The notes under the pieces: generated by a model
What the model was told of the DNA's origin: nothing
Seen by the model: the letters and a program-made list of their open reading frames with translations, nothing else
Databases searched by the model: none
Program-made: the position numbers and the translations under genes
Assembly (NCBI RefSeq): GCF_007049795.1
Contig: NZ_SCFY01000017.1
Coordinates: 62,001-126,000, forward strand
DNA length: 64,000 bases
DNA from: Ectopseudomonas mendocina
GTDB lineage: Bacteria > Pseudomonadota > Gammaproteobacteria > Pseudomonadales > Pseudomonadaceae
Direction of reading: 5' to 3'
Part shown: positions 41,478 to 50,386 of the stretch, one piece after another
Position numbering within the stretch: the first letter of the stretch is position 1
Layout of the letters: each line of letters opens with the position of its first letter

Positions 41478-43204
41478 CAGTTGCGCCCTCCCTGGCCAAC
41501 AGCGGCCATCTTCTGCTCAGGTGGCGGCAGATTGTCTGGCGCAATGTTCATCAAGCGCAGCGAACCCGCCATCACCCGGCTGAACACCGGCGCGGAAATC
41601 AGGCCACCGTAGTAAGCGCCCTTGCCGGGCTCATCGATGACAACGACAAGGGCAATGCGCGGATCCTGCGCTGGGGCGAAGCCGGCGAACAAAGAGCGGT
41701 AGGAATTGCTCTGGTAGCCCTTGGCACCAGCATTGGTCTTACGCGCGGTACCACTCTTACCGGCCACGTGGTAACCCGGCACCTGAGCACGGAACACGCC
41801 GCGCGGCGCCTCGACCACCTGCTGCAGCATGCCCTGCAGGGTCTTGGCCACGTTGGGCGACATGACCTGCATGGTGCTCGGCTTACTGTCCACGCGAATC
41901 ATCGACAGCGGCGTCATGCCGCCGCCATTGGCCAGCGCCGCGTAGGCGTGCGCTAACTGCACGGCAGTCACCGAGAGGCCGTAGCCATAGGACAGCGTGG
42001 CGGTCTCCGCCTCACGCCATTTGCGATGGTTGGGCAGATTGCCGACACGCTCACCCGGGAAACCCAGGCCGGTATCGCGACCGAAACCCAGATTGCTCAG
42101 CACGTGATGGATATTCTCTCCACCCACGTCGAACGCGATCTTGCTCATGCCGACGTTGCTGGAGTTGATCAGGATACCGGTCAGGTCCAACGCAGGGCCT
42201 TGCGTGCGGGAAACGTCGCGAATGCTGTAGCGACCGATCTGCAGAGTGCCGTTGCCGACCTGAACGATGTCGCTGGGCTTCCAGCGACCGGTCTCCAGCG
42301 CAGCGGACATCGACAGCGGCTTGATGGTAGAGCCGGGCTCGAACACGTCGATCATGGCGCGATTACGCATGGCAGCCGGGGTCAGGTTGCGGCGATTGTT
42401 CGGGTTGTAGGTGGGATGATTGACCATTGCCAGCACTTCGCCGGTCTTCACGTCGACCATCACCAGGCTGCCGGCCTTGGCATCGTTTTCCAGCAGCGCA
42501 TTGCGCAGCTCACGATGGGCCAGATACTGCAAACGCAGGTCAATGGACAACGCCAAGGCTTTGCCAGCCTTGGCGTTCTGCGCAACCTGGACATCCTTGA
42601 TCAATTTGCCACGGCGATCCTTGAGCACCTGACGCTTGCCTGGCACACCGGCCAGCCAGTCTTCGTAGGCCAGCTCCATGCCTTCACGACCGCGATCATC
42701 GATATCAGTGAAGCCGACGACATGAGCTGCCACTTCGCCAGCCGGATAGAAGCGGCGGAATTCTTCGATGGCATAAACGCCCGGCACTTTCAGGTCCAAC
42801 ACGCGCTGACCGTTCTCCGGGGTCAGGCCACGCACCAGATACATGAACTCGCGCTCTTTATTCTGCTCCAGACGTGCGGCGAAGTTAGCCGGGTCCTGCC
42901 CCAGGGCAGCAGCCAACGCTGGCCACTGCTCACGACCAGCCTGCAGTTCCTTGCCATTGGCCCAGAGCGTGGTGACAGGGGTACTGACGGCCAACGGTTC
43001 ACCATTACGGTCGGTGATCAGACCGCGGTGCGCAGGAATCGGGATATGCCGCACGCTACGAGCATCGCCATGCGCTTTGAGGAAGTCATGATCGAGCACC
43101 TGCAGATCGAGCATGCGCCAGGCGATGGCGCCGACCATCAGCGCCAGCAACACCAGCACCAGGCGGAAGCGCCACGGGTAGAGTGCGCCTTCGAGCCCGA
43201 TCAT
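41477..43204 (-). CDS. ftsI: Septal peptidoglycan transpeptidase FtsI (PBP3)
   Basis: This 575-residue bitopic class B penicillin-binding protein has a membrane helix at residues about 13-32 (RLVLVLLALMVGAIAWRML). A pedestal domain follows, then the transpeptidase domain with the catalytic Ser in EPGSTIKP, SSN, and the KSG motif in VAGKSGTARK. It is the target of many beta-lactams and the partner of FtsW. ATG 43204 overlaps the ftsL stop as ATGA; a longer upstream reading lies within ftsL. Confidence 0.98.
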   Translation of the reverse strand: MIGLEGALYPWRFRLVLVLLALMVGAIAWRMLDLQVLDHDFLKAHGDARSVRHIPIPAHRGLITDRNGEPLAVSTPVTTLWANGKELQAGREQWPALAAALGQDPANFAARLEQNKEREFMYLVRGLTPENGQRVLDLKVPGVYAIEEFRRFYPAGEVAAHVVGFTDIDDRGREGMELAYEDWLAGVPGKRQVLKDRRGKLIKDVQVAQNAKAGKALALSIDLRLQYLAHRELRNALLENDAKAGSLVMVDVKTGEVLAMVNHPTYNPNNRRNLTPAAMRNRAMIDVFEPGSTIKPLSMSAALETGRWKPSDIVQVGNGTLQIGRYSIRDVSRTQGPALDLTGILINSSNVGMSKIAFDVGGENIHHVLSNLGFGRDTGLGFPGERVGNLPNHRKWREAETATLSYGYGLSVTAVQLAHAYAALANGGGMTPLSMIRVDSKPSTMQVMSPNVAKTLQGMLQQVVEAPRGVFRAQVPGYHVAGKSGTARKTNAGAKGYQSNSYRSLFAGFAPAQDPRIALVVVIDEPGKGAYYGGLISAPVFSRVMAGSLRLMNIAPDNLPPPEQKMAAVGQGGRN

Positions 43205-43494
43205 GGACGCACCATGCGCACGGCGGCAGGGTCGGGGATGTGCATTTTCAACTGCTCGCTGGCCAGCGCTTCGATGCGGTTGTGTGCGGTCCAGGTACTT
43301 TGTTCGAGAATCAGTCGCCCCCACTCGGCCTGCGTCTTGTCGCGCACGCTCAGCTCGCCGTACAGGTCATTGAGCAGCTGACGATTCCAATGCGCGCTGT
43401 AAGACACCGCCACTGCGGAAACCAGGATGGCGATGAACAACAGCAGCATCAGGAAGCTGCCGTTGGGCATGGACTTGATCAGCCGACGGCTCAC
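43201..43494 (-). CDS. ftsL: Cell-division protein FtsL
   Basis: This 97-residue bitopic protein has one membrane helix (LMLLLFIAILVSAVAVSYSA) and a periplasmic leucine-zipper-like coiled coil, which pairs with FtsB and FtsQ. The start codon is GTG within a GTGA overlap of the rsmH stop. GGAG lies 8 bases upstream inside rsmH. Sequence in this family is poorly conserved, so position in the cluster and topology carry the call. Confidence 0.93.
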   Translation of the reverse strand: MSRRLIKSMPNGSFLMLLLFIAILVSAVAVSYSAHWNRQLLNDLYGELSVRDKTQAEWGRLILEQSTWTAHNRIEALASEQLKMHIPDPAAVRMVRP

Positions 43495-44435
43495 CGCAAC
43501 TTCTCCGCGATGCGCATCACCGCGCTGCGCGAGCGCGGATTGGCTTTGAGTTCGGCCTCAGCGGCGTAGACCGGCTTGCCGATCAGCTTCAGACGCGGCT
43601 CGAAGGCTTTCGGAATGATTGGCAGGTCACGCGGCAGCTTGTCCGCCTCGCCCTTGGCCTGACGCTTCATGAACTGTTTGACGATGCGATCTTCCAGCGA
43701 GTGGAAACTGATCACCACCAGACGGCCGCCTACTTCCAGCGTCTCGAGCGCTGCTTCGAGGCCGCGCTCGAGATCACCGAGCTCGTTGTTGACGTAAATG
43801 CGGATACCCTGGAAGGCGCGAGTCGCTGGATTCTTGCCCTTTTCCCAGGCCGGATTGGCAACGGTCAGCACCTGCGCCAGATCAGCGGTGCGGGTGAATG
43901 GCTGCTCGGCGCGGCGCTGCACCACGGCACGCGCCATACGTTTGGCGAAGCGTTCCTCGCCATAGTCCTTGAGCACACGGGCGATTTCGTCTTCGTCCGC
44001 CGTGGCGATCCAGTCAGCGGCACTGACGCCGACGTCCGGATTCATGCGCATGTCCAGCGGGCCGTCATTAAGGAAGCTGAAGCCACGCTCAGGGTCATCC
44101 AGTTGCGGCGACGACACACCGAGATCGAGAAGAATGCCGGAGACCTGACCACTGATGCCGCGGACAACAGCTTCCTCGCCAAGTTCCGCAAAACTGCGCT
44201 GCACAACGACAAAGCGGCCGTCTTCGGCCGCCAATGCTTCCCCGGTGGCTATCGCCAGGGGATCCTTGTCGAACCCCAAGAGCCGCCCATCTGGCCCGAG
44301 CTTCTGCAGGATCAGCCGACTGTGCCCGCCACGGCCAAAGGTGCCATCCATATAACGACCATCACCGCGCACAGCCAGCCCCTCGACGGCCTCGTCGAGC
44401 AGCACGGTGATATGGCGGAAGTTGCTATCGGTCAT
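43491..44435 (-). CDS. rsmH: 16S rRNA (cytosine-1402-N4) methyltransferase RsmH
   Basis: This 314-residue SAM-dependent enzyme (formerly MraW) methylates C1402 in the ribosomal P site. It has RHITVLLDEAVEGL at the N-terminus and the SAM-binding YMDGTFGRGGHSRLIL. LLDLGVSSPQLDDPERGFSF and VVISFHSLEDRIVKQF are also present. I favour the ATG at 44435 (MTDSNFRH) because Pseudomonas relatives start this way. A GTG six bases upstream overlaps the mraZ stop and is the alternative. Neither has a strong ribosome-binding site. Confidence 0.97.
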   Translation of the reverse strand: MTDSNFRHITVLLDEAVEGLAVRGDGRYMDGTFGRGGHSRLILQKLGPDGRLLGFDKDPLAIATGEALAAEDGRFVVVQRSFAELGEEAVVRGISGQVSGILLDLGVSSPQLDDPERGFSFLNDGPLDMRMNPDVGVSAADWIATADEDEIARVLKDYGEERFAKRMARAVVQRRAEQPFTRTADLAQVLTVANPAWEKGKNPATRAFQGIRIYVNNELGDLERGLEAALETLEVGGRLVVISFHSLEDRIVKQFMKRQAKGEADKLPRDLPIIPKAFEPRLKLIGKPVYAAEAELKANPRSRSAVMRIAEKLR

Positions 44436-44437
44436 GG

Positions 44438-44893
44438 TCACAGGATCAGGTCACGCAGGTCATCGGAAAGGGCGCCCGGCTGCTTGATGGCAGCGAGGTC
44501 GGCTTCAGCTACGGCATTCCAGGAATCTTCATCCCAGAGTTGAAACTTGTTCAGCTGACCGACGAGCATCGCTCGCTTGTCCAGCTTGGCGTATTCACGC
44601 AAACGCGGCGGCACCAGAAAGCGGCCACTGGCATCCAGCTCGAGATCGACGGCATTACCGATCAGCAGACGCTGCAGGCGGCGGTTCTCTTCACGAAAGG
44701 AAGCCAGCTCACGCAGCTTGTTCTCGATCAGCTCCCACTCGGCCAGTGGATAAACGCAAAGACAGGGGTCAACGGCGTCGATGGTCACGATGAGCTGGCC
44801 ACTGCAACGCGCAACGAGCTCGTCACGATACCGACTCGGCATCGCGAGGCGCCCTTTGGCGTCGAGACTGATGGCGTTAGCTCCGCGAAACAC
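44438..44893 (-). CDS. mraZ: Transcriptional repressor MraZ
   Basis: This 151-residue protein has two AbrB-like SpoVT domains: FRGANAISLDAKGRLAMPSR at the N-terminus and VDLELDASGRFLVPPRLREY near residue 85. MraZ binds repeats in its own promoter and represses the dcw operon. GTG 44893 is chosen because it gives the canonical MFRGANAISLD start and follows AGGGGA. The reading frame stays open upstream but is not family-like. Four 10-bp repeats that fit MraZ sites lie directly upstream. Confidence 0.97.
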   Translation of the reverse strand: MFRGANAISLDAKGRLAMPSRYRDELVARCSGQLIVTIDAVDPCLCVYPLAEWELIENKLRELASFREENRRLQRLLIGNAVDLELDASGRFLVPPRLREYAKLDKRAMLVGQLNKFQLWDEDSWNAVAEADLAAIKQPGALSDDLRDLIL

Positions 44894-44925
44894 GGCTGCG
44901 CTTCCCCTGTAATTAGCTTTCCATG

Positions 44926-44965
44926 CCCAAAAAAACCCACTTCGTGCCACTTCTTACCACTTGCG
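44926..44965 (-). promoter_or_regulatory. Four 10-bp direct repeats, probable MraZ operator
   Basis: On the minus strand, four units at exact 10-base spacing carry GTGGT, GTGGC, GTGGG and TTGGG within AAGTGG-type contexts. MraZ is known to bind TGGGN-type repeats at this spacing upstream of mraZ. The array covers the predicted transcription start and lies downstream of the -10 box, consistent with autorepression. Confidence 0.75.
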
Positions 44966-44968
44966 CAC

Positions 44969-44998
44969 ACTATAGGAACGCGCACGCCCCACCGTCAA
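44969..44998 (-). promoter_or_regulatory. Pmra promoter of the dcw cluster
   Basis: On the minus strand TTGACG, 18 bases, then TATAGT. Both hexamers match the sigma70 consensus at five of six positions. Transcription would begin about 70 bases before mraZ, at the edge of the MraZ repeats. Confidence 0.72.
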
Positions 44999-45202
44999 GG
45001 CGCTCCAGAAGGGAAAAATCCTTACAGGACGGAGATTTAGCGAACAAAAGCGAGGGGGAAAGGGATGCCGGAACCGGCTTTCTGCAGATAAATCTCAACC
45101 ATTCCAGCCAGCTGAAATTCGAACTTAAAGTAATTTGTTAAGAGTAAGAATTTTTCGGTATCAAACAGGAGGGAGATAGAAGCACAACACGAGAAAGGAA
45201 GG

Positions 45203-45551
45203 AGGAGAGTCGATCTGTAAGCCGGGTTCTGTCGAGGACAGTCATTCCTCTACGACGTACATCACTGCACGCCTTTAGCAACCTACCCGGTTCCAGCGCG
45301 GGCCACGCCGATGGAACCCTATTTGGTCTTGCTCCGAGTGGGGTTTACCTAGCCACGGACTGTTGCCAGCCGTGCGGTGCGCTCTTACCGCACCTTTTCA
45401 CCCTTACCGGCGCCGAAGCGCTTAGGCGGTTATTTTCTGTGGCACTTTCCGTAGGCTCACGCCCCCCAGGCGTTACCTGGCACTCCGCCCTATGGAGCCC
45501 GGACTTTCCTCCCCCTTCTTGCGAAGGCAGCGACTGTCCGATCGACTCTCC
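45203..45551 (-). ncRNA. rnpB: RNase P RNA, bacterial type A
   Basis: This is the catalytic RNA of RNase P, which cuts 5' leaders from tRNA precursors. On the minus strand the 5' end (AGAGTCGATCGGACAGTCGC) pairs with the 3' end (ATCGACTCT), forming helix P1. The universal GAGGAAAGTCCGGGCTCC segment (near 45495-45513) and the ACAGAA...CCGGCTTA 3' element mark helix P4 and its partner. Length, about 347 bases, is typical. It lies between rsmI and the mra promoter. Ends are approximate to a few bases. Confidence 0.96.
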
Positions 45552-45558
45552 GCCGGCA

Positions 45559-45587
45559 AGGGTACCGGGCGTGATGGCAAGCTGCAA
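45559..45587 (-). promoter_or_regulatory. Candidate rnpB promoter
   Basis: On the minus strand TTGCAG, 17 bases, then TACCCT, followed by a GC-rich discriminator (TGCCGGC) just before the RNase P RNA 5' end. A GC-rich discriminator is typical of stringently controlled stable-RNA promoters. Confidence 0.5.
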
Positions 45588-45608
45588 GCTAGACCGATGG
45601 CGAACGCC

Positions 45609-46508
45609 CTAGGCCTTGCGCTCCAAGGCAACTTGATAAAGCAGATTCTTGCGCACTCCGGTGATCTCCGCCGCCAGCGCCGCGGCACGCTTGAGGGGCA
45701 TCTCCGCCATCAGCAGATCGAGCACCCGCAGGGCTTCGGCACTGACAGCCTCCTCGCCCTCCGGCGCCTGCCAGCCTGCCACCAGCACTACGCACTCGCC
45801 GCGCTGCTGATTGCTGTCTGCAGCCACCCACTCGCTCAGCTCGGCCAGCGGCAGCCCCCGCAGGGTCTCGAAGGTTTTGGTCAGCTCACGTGCCAGCAGT
45901 GCAGGGCGATCACCGCCAAATACATCACGCATATCCTGCAGACATTCGAGAATTCGGTGCGGCGCCTCATAGAAGATCAGCGTACGCGGCTCTTCCCGCA
46001 CTTGCTCCAGACGCGCACGGCGCCCCGCAGCCTTGGCTGGCAGAAAGCCCTCGAAGATAAAGCGATCCGACGGCAGACCAGCCGCCGACAGCGCCGCGAT
46101 CAAAGCACAGGCACCGGGCACCGGCACCACCGCGACGCCTGCGGCACGCGCCTGGCGCACCAGGTGATAACCCGGATCGGAGATCAGCGGTGTGCCCGCG
46201 TCGGAAATCAACGCCACATCCTCGCCAGCCTGCAGCCGCGCCAGAAAGCGGCCACCCTGATCGCGTTCGTTGTGTTCATGACAGGCAGCCAGAGGCGTCT
46301 CGATGCCGAAATGCTGCAGCAGGCGCGCCGAGTGCCGAGTGTCCTCCGCCGCGATCAGCGCCACCTCACGCAGAATCCGCAAGGCCCGCGCGCTGATATC
46401 ATCCAGATTGCCAATGGGCGTGGCGACCACATACAGGCTGCCTGGCTGGACGCTTGCGACTGCGGGCTGGCTCACTGAAAACACCTCGTTAATTGAAAGA
46501 GCGCTCAT
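45609..46508 (-). CDS. rsmI: 16S rRNA (cytidine-1402-2'-O) methyltransferase RsmI
   Basis: This 299-residue tetrapyrrole-methylase-fold SAM enzyme modifies the ribose of C1402, the same nucleotide modified by RsmH. Motifs are GSLYVVATPIGNLDDIS, AEDTRHSARLL, ISDAGTPLISDPGY and VPGACALIAALSAAGLPSDRF. About 20 extra residues precede the conserved start, so a start further in is possible. It is divergent from lpoA. The two C1402 methylase genes lie within about 1.2 kb of each other. Confidence 0.95.
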   Translation of the reverse strand: MSALSINEVFSVSQPAVASVQPGSLYVVATPIGNLDDISARALRILREVALIAAEDTRHSARLLQHFGIETPLAACHEHNERDQGGRFLARLQAGEDVALISDAGTPLISDPGYHLVRQARAAGVAVVPVPGACALIAALSAAGLPSDRFIFEGFLPAKAAGRRARLEQVREEPRTLIFYEAPHRILECLQDMRDVFGGDRPALLARELTKTFETLRGLPLAELSEWVAADSNQQRGECVVLVAGWQAPEGEEAVSAEALRVLDLLMAEMPLKRAAALAAEITGVRKNLLYQVALERKA

Positions 46509-46597
46509 TCTAGCCGGTTCCGCCCCAGTGGCATCGCACGGATGTCGCCCCTTGGGTACAATCGCCGCTCGTTTTGCTCAAGTATCAGGATGACCCG

Positions 46598-48406
46598 ATG
46601 ATCGCTAGCCTGCGCCCTCTGTCTGCTCTTTTTCTGGCCGGCCTGCTCGCCGCCTGCGCCAGCTCGCCCTCCAACAATCTGGGCCAACTGCCGCGCACGC
46701 CACAAGCCAGCATCGAGCAGATGCTTCAGCAAGCCGCGGAGAGCAAACCGGAACAGGCTGCCCTGCTACGCCTGTCGGCAGCTGACCAGAGCTACCAGCA
46801 GAATGACGTGGCGCGCGCCACCCGCATTCTCGAGCAGGTCAACATCGCCAGCCTGCAACCCGCTCAACAGATCTTCGCCAGCACCCTCAAGGCCGAGCTG
46901 GCGATGGCCCGCAAGCAACCCAAGAGCGCGCTTAAAGCCCTGCAACACTCCAGCTTCGAACGCCTCGCAGAGCTGCCGGTCGAGCAGCAGATACGCACCC
47001 AACTGGTCCGTGCCCGCGCCCTCGAAGCCGACGGTCAGACCCTGGCAGCCGCCCGCGAACGCGTATTCATCGCCCCCCTGCTGAGCGGCCAGGCCGCCCA
47101 CGACAACCACGAGAATATCTGGGCTCTGGTCTCCACCCTGCCGGCGCAAACCTCCGCCGGGGCCGACAGTGACCTGGCTGGCTGGCTGGAGCTGGCCCAA
47201 GTGACCAAAAGCAGCGCCACACTGGAGCAGCAGCAAGCAGCCATCGACCAGTGGGTCGCACAGAACCCACAGCACCCGGCTGCCGAACAACTGCCCGAGG
47301 CCCTCGGCAAACTGCGCGAACTGGCCAGCCAGCCACTGACCCGCATCGCCCTGCTGCTGCCACAAGAAGGCCAACTGGCCAGCGTTGCCCGTGCCCTGCG
47401 TGATGGCTTCCTCGCCGCGCATTACGAAGCCCAGCAAGCTGGACAGAATCCACCAGACATCAAGCTGTACGACAGCTCGCGCATCGGCTCGCTGGACGCT
47501 TTCTACCAACAGGCACAAGCCGACGGCGTGCAGCTGGTAGTCGGCCCGCTGGAAAAACCGCTGGTCAAGCAGCTCAGCGACCGCGAGCAACTGCCGATCA
47601 CCACTCTTGCCCTGAACTACAGCGATGCAGGCCAGGAAGGCCCGGCACAACTGTTCCAGTTTGGCCTGGCCGCCGAGGACGAAGCCCGCGAAGTGGCTCG
47701 CCGTGCCTGGAACGACGGCATGCGCCGTGCAGTGGCCCTGGTGCCGCGCGGCGACTGGGGCGACCGTGTACTGGATGCCTTCCGCCAGAGCTGGCAGGCG
47801 CAGGGCGGCACACTGATCGCCGCCGAGCACGTCGATCAACCGGTCGAACTGGCCCGCCAGATTGCCGATCTGTTCCAGCTGCGCGAGAGCGAAGCCCGTG
47901 CCCGCCGCCTGCAAAACACCCTGGGCACCAGCCTGGATGCACAGCCGGCGCGCCGCCAGGACATCGATTTCATCTTCCTCGCCGCCACCCCGCAACAGGC
48001 CCAGCAGATCAAACCGACCCTGGCCTTCCAGTACGCCGGCGACGTGCCGGTCTACGCCACCTCGCACCTGTTCACCGGTGCTCATAGCCAGGCCCAGTAT
48101 CAGGACCTGGAAGGCATCCGCTTCTGCGAAACCCCCTGGCTGCTCGATACCCACGCACCACTGCGTCAGGAGGTCAGCAACCAGTGGCCGCAGGCCGGTG
48201 GCAGCCTCGGCCGCCTGTATGCCATGGGTGTCGACGCCTACCGCCTGGCACCCCGCCTGGGCCAGCTCAAGGCACTGCCGGAGTCGCGTATCGACGGCCT
48301 GTCGGGCAGCCTCAGCCTGAACGCCACGCAGCGCATCGAGCGCCAGCTGCCCTGGGCCGAGTTCCGCGGCGGCCAGGTGCAACGCCTCCCCGATAGCATC
48401 AATTGA
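46598..48406 (+). CDS. lpoA: Outer-membrane lipoprotein activator of PBP1a (LpoA/LppC)
   Basis: This 602-residue lipoprotein has a signal peptide and lipobox (LFLAGLLAACASS, Cys about residue 19). A TPR-like helical N-terminal half is followed by a periplasmic-binding-protein-like C-terminal half (residues about 250-600, RIALLLPQEGQLASVARAL onward). It stimulates peptidoglycan polymerase PBP1a from the outer membrane. ATG 46598 follows AGGA by 7 bases. Its TGA overlaps the TTG start of yraN, and the order lpoA-yraN-SIS-dolP is the conserved gammaproteobacterial one. Confidence 0.93.
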   Translation: MIASLRPLSALFLAGLLAACASSPSNNLGQLPRTPQASIEQMLQQAAESKPEQAALLRLSAADQSYQQNDVARATRILEQVNIASLQPAQQIFASTLKAELAMARKQPKSALKALQHSSFERLAELPVEQQIRTQLVRARALEADGQTLAAARERVFIAPLLSGQAAHDNHENIWALVSTLPAQTSAGADSDLAGWLELAQVTKSSATLEQQQAAIDQWVAQNPQHPAAEQLPEALGKLRELASQPLTRIALLLPQEGQLASVARALRDGFLAAHYEAQQAGQNPPDIKLYDSSRIGSLDAFYQQAQADGVQLVVGPLEKPLVKQLSDREQLPITTLALNYSDAGQEGPAQLFQFGLAAEDEAREVARRAWNDGMRRAVALVPRGDWGDRVLDAFRQSWQAQGGTLIAAEHVDQPVELARQIADLFQLRESEARARRLQNTLGTSLDAQPARRQDIDFIFLAATPQQAQQIKPTLAFQYAGDVPVYATSHLFTGAHSQAQYQDLEGIRFCETPWLLDTHAPLRQEVSNQWPQAGGSLGRLYAMGVDAYRLAPRLGQLKALPESRIDGLSGSLSLNATQRIERQLPWAEFRGGQVQRLPDSIN

Positions 48407-48762
48407 GCGCACACAACGATCTGGGGCGAGCCGCCGAACAGGCGGCTCGCCAGCATCTGGAACGTAACGGCCTGCAACTGATCGAACAGAACTGGAGCTG
48501 TCGGCGTGGCGAGCTCGATCTGGTCATGCTCGACGGCGATACAGTAGTATTCGTCGAGGTCCGCGCCCGTCGCCACAGCGCCTGGGGCGGCGCCCTGGAG
48601 AGCATCGATGCGCGCAAGCGTGGCAAGCTGGTCATCGCCGCCGAACTCTTCCTTCAGCAACACTCATGCTGGGCCCGCTACCCCTGCCGCTTCGATGTGG
48701 TCGCCATCAGCACTGGCGGCGCCACTCGCCTCGACTGGATCAAAAACGCCTTCGATGCCTGA
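48403..48762 (+). CDS. yraN: YraN family endonuclease-like protein (UPF0102)
   Basis: This 119-residue protein has a restriction-endonuclease-like fold, recognisable by GELDLVMLDGDTVVFVEVRAR (the E-D-EVR catalytic pattern) near residues 37-57. The exact function of the family is unsettled. The start is TTG in a TTGA overlap with the lpoA stop, suggesting translational coupling. No better start exists without losing the conserved N-terminal helix. Confidence 0.9.
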   Translation: MSAHNDLGRAAEQAARQHLERNGLQLIEQNWSCRRGELDLVMLDGDTVVFVEVRARRHSAWGGALESIDARKRGKLVIAAELFLQQHSCWARYPCRFDVVAISTGGATRLDWIKNAFDA

Positions 48763-48787
48763 CGGCCGTACATTCAAGGTTTAACCG

Positions 48788-49381
48788 ATGGACATGCAAT
48801 CCCGAATCCGCCAGCTGTTCCAAGCCAGCATCGACACCAAGCAACAGGCCATGGACGTCCTGGCACCCTATATCGAGCACGCCAGTCTGGTGATGGTCCA
48901 GGCCCTGCTCAACGAGGGCAAGATTCTCACCTGCGGCAACGGCGGCTCTGCCGGTGATGCCCAACATTTCTCCTCCGAACTGCTCAACCGCTTCGAGCGT
49001 GAACGCCCGAGCCTGCCGGCCATCGCTCTAACCACCGACAGCTCGACCATTACCTCGATCGCCAACGACTACAGCTACAACGAGATATTCTCCAAGCAGA
49101 TCCGCGCACTCGGCCAACCCGGCGATGTGCTGTTGGCGATATCCACCAGCGGCAACTCAGCGAATGTCATCCAGGCCATTCAAGCTGCACATGATCGCGA
49201 GATGACCGTGGTCGCCCTCACCGGCCGCGACGGCGGCGGCATGGCCTCGCTATTGCTGCCGGAAGACGTCGAAATCCGTGTTCCAGCCAAAGTCACCGCA
49301 CGCATTCAGGAAGTCCATCTGCTGACTATCCATTGCCTCTGCGACCTGATCGATAGTCAATTGTTTGGGAGTGAAGAATGA
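48788..49381 (+). CDS. SIS-domain protein (DiaA / phosphoheptose isomerase type)
   Basis: This 197-residue sugar-isomerase-fold protein contains LTCGNGGSAGDAQHFSSELLNRF, DSSTITSIANDYSYNEIFSKQ and AISTSGNSANVIQAI. These are typical of GmhA and its paralogue DiaA. GmhA makes D-glycero-D-manno-heptose 7-phosphate for LPS; DiaA regulates DnaA. Location between yraN and dolP matches E. coli diaA, while Pseudomonas annotation usually favours gmhA. The sequence alone does not settle it. Confidence 0.9.
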   Translation: MDMQSRIRQLFQASIDTKQQAMDVLAPYIEHASLVMVQALLNEGKILTCGNGGSAGDAQHFSSELLNRFERERPSLPAIALTTDSSTITSIANDYSYNEIFSKQIRALGQPGDVLLAISTSGNSANVIQAIQAAHDREMTVVALTGRDGGGMASLLLPEDVEIRVPAKVTARIQEVHLLTIHCLCDLIDSQLFGSEE

Positions 49382-49911
49382 AGCGTTCCGCCCTGATTCT
49401 GGCCGCTCTGGCCGTTACCCTGACCCTGGCGGGCTGCGGCAGCCGCAGCATCGGCAACAAGATCGACGACCAGTTCCTCGGCCCGGAAGTCGCCTCGCGC
49501 ATCAGCAATGCGCACGCCGACCTGACCAGCCCGACCTCGCGCATCGTGGTCACCAGCTACAACGGCGTGATCCTGCTTGCCGGACAAACCCCACGCAGCG
49601 AGCTCAAGGATCGCGCCGCGCAAACCGCTCGCGGCGTACAGGGCGTGAAGAAGGTCTACAACGAACTGCAGGTGCAGCAACCCGCCTCCCTTCTGGCACG
49701 CAGCAACGACTCGCTGCTGACCACCAAGATCAAGACGCAGATGCTGGCCGACAGCAGCGTACCGAGCGCACGAGTCAAGGTCGTCACCGAGAACGGCATC
49801 GTTTACATGCTCGGCCTGGTCACCCGCGAAGAAGCCAACGCCGCTACCCGCGTGGTACAGAGCGTGTCAGGTGTGCAGCGGGTCGTGCGCCTGTTCGAAT
49901 ACACCAACTGA
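49378..49911 (+). CDS. dolP: BON-domain outer-membrane lipoprotein DolP (YraP)
   Basis: This 177-residue lipoprotein has a signal peptide with the lipobox LTLAGCGSR (Cys about residue 20) and two BON domains (residues about 45-105 and 120-177). Homologue DolP supports outer-membrane integrity and BAM function in E. coli. Its ATG overlaps the upstream stop codon (ATGA), so it is translationally coupled to the SIS gene. A terminator follows. Confidence 0.93.
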   Translation: MKRSALILAALAVTLTLAGCGSRSIGNKIDDQFLGPEVASRISNAHADLTSPTSRIVVTSYNGVILLAGQTPRSELKDRAAQTARGVQGVKKVYNELQVQQPASLLARSNDSLLTTKIKTQMLADSSVPSARVKVVTENGIVYMLGLVTREEANAATRVVQSVSGVQRVVRLFEYTN

Positions 49912-49929
49912 TCCAAACGCAGAAACGAC

Positions 49930-49954
49930 AAGGACGCCCATGGGCGTCCTTTTC
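49930..49954. terminator. Bidirectional terminator between dolP and sspB
   Basis: AAGGACGCCC / GGGCGTCCTT stem with a two-base AT loop, followed by TTTT on the plus strand. It separates the two convergent genes. Confidence 0.85.
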
Positions 49955-49959
49955 ATTGT

Positions 49960-50373
49960 TTACTTGACCACTTTCAGGCTCGGCCGGCCGCTGGGACGCG
50001 GCGGCTCGTCATCAGACGGACCATCATCGTCCGGCCCCGATTCCTCAGGGCTGCCCGCCATCGACGGCTCCATGTCGAAAACCATGCCCTGGCCATTCTC
50101 CCGCGCATAGATCGCCAGAATCGCCGCCGCCGGAATGTAAAGACTGTGCGCAACGCCGCCGAAGCGCCCTTCGAAACTCACCGCCTGATTGTCCATGTGC
50201 AGGTGACGCACTGCACTGGGCGACGCATTGAGCACGATCTGCCCGTCGCTGGCGAAGCCCGGCGGCACCTGCACCCCCGGATACTCGGCATTGACCAGCA
50301 GATGCGGCGTGCAATCGTTGTCGACGATCCACTCATAGAGGGCGCGAACCAGATAGGGACGACTGGAATTCAT
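49960..50373 (-). CDS. sspB: ClpXP adaptor / stringent starvation protein B
   Basis: This 137-residue adaptor delivers ssrA-tagged proteins to ClpXP. The folded substrate-binding domain covers residues 1-105 (RPYLVRALYEWIVDNDCTPHL ... LYIPAAAILAIYARENGQGM). A flexible acidic and Pro-rich linker ends in the ClpX-binding tail PSLKVVK. ATG 50373 has an excellent AGGAGG. It is downstream of sspA in the same operon with a 13-base gap. Confidence 0.96.
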   Translation of the reverse strand: MNSSRPYLVRALYEWIVDNDCTPHLLVNAEYPGVQVPPGFASDGQIVLNASPSAVRHLHMDNQAVSFEGRFGGVAHSLYIPAAAILAIYARENGQGMVFDMEPSMAGSPEESGPDDDGPSDDEPPRPSGRPSLKVVK

Positions 50374-50386
50374 GGTTTCCTCCTTC

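Noticed and set aside
44999..45202. Further gene or ncRNA between the mra promoter and rnpB
   Set aside because: No open frame with a ribosome-binding site and no clear hairpin with a T run was found.
46766..48412. 548-codon open frame on the minus strand opposite lpoA
   Set aside because: It mirrors a gene with clear lipoprotein and family features. Its translation has no recognisable domain, and GC-rich Pseudomonas DNA often leaves the opposite strand open.
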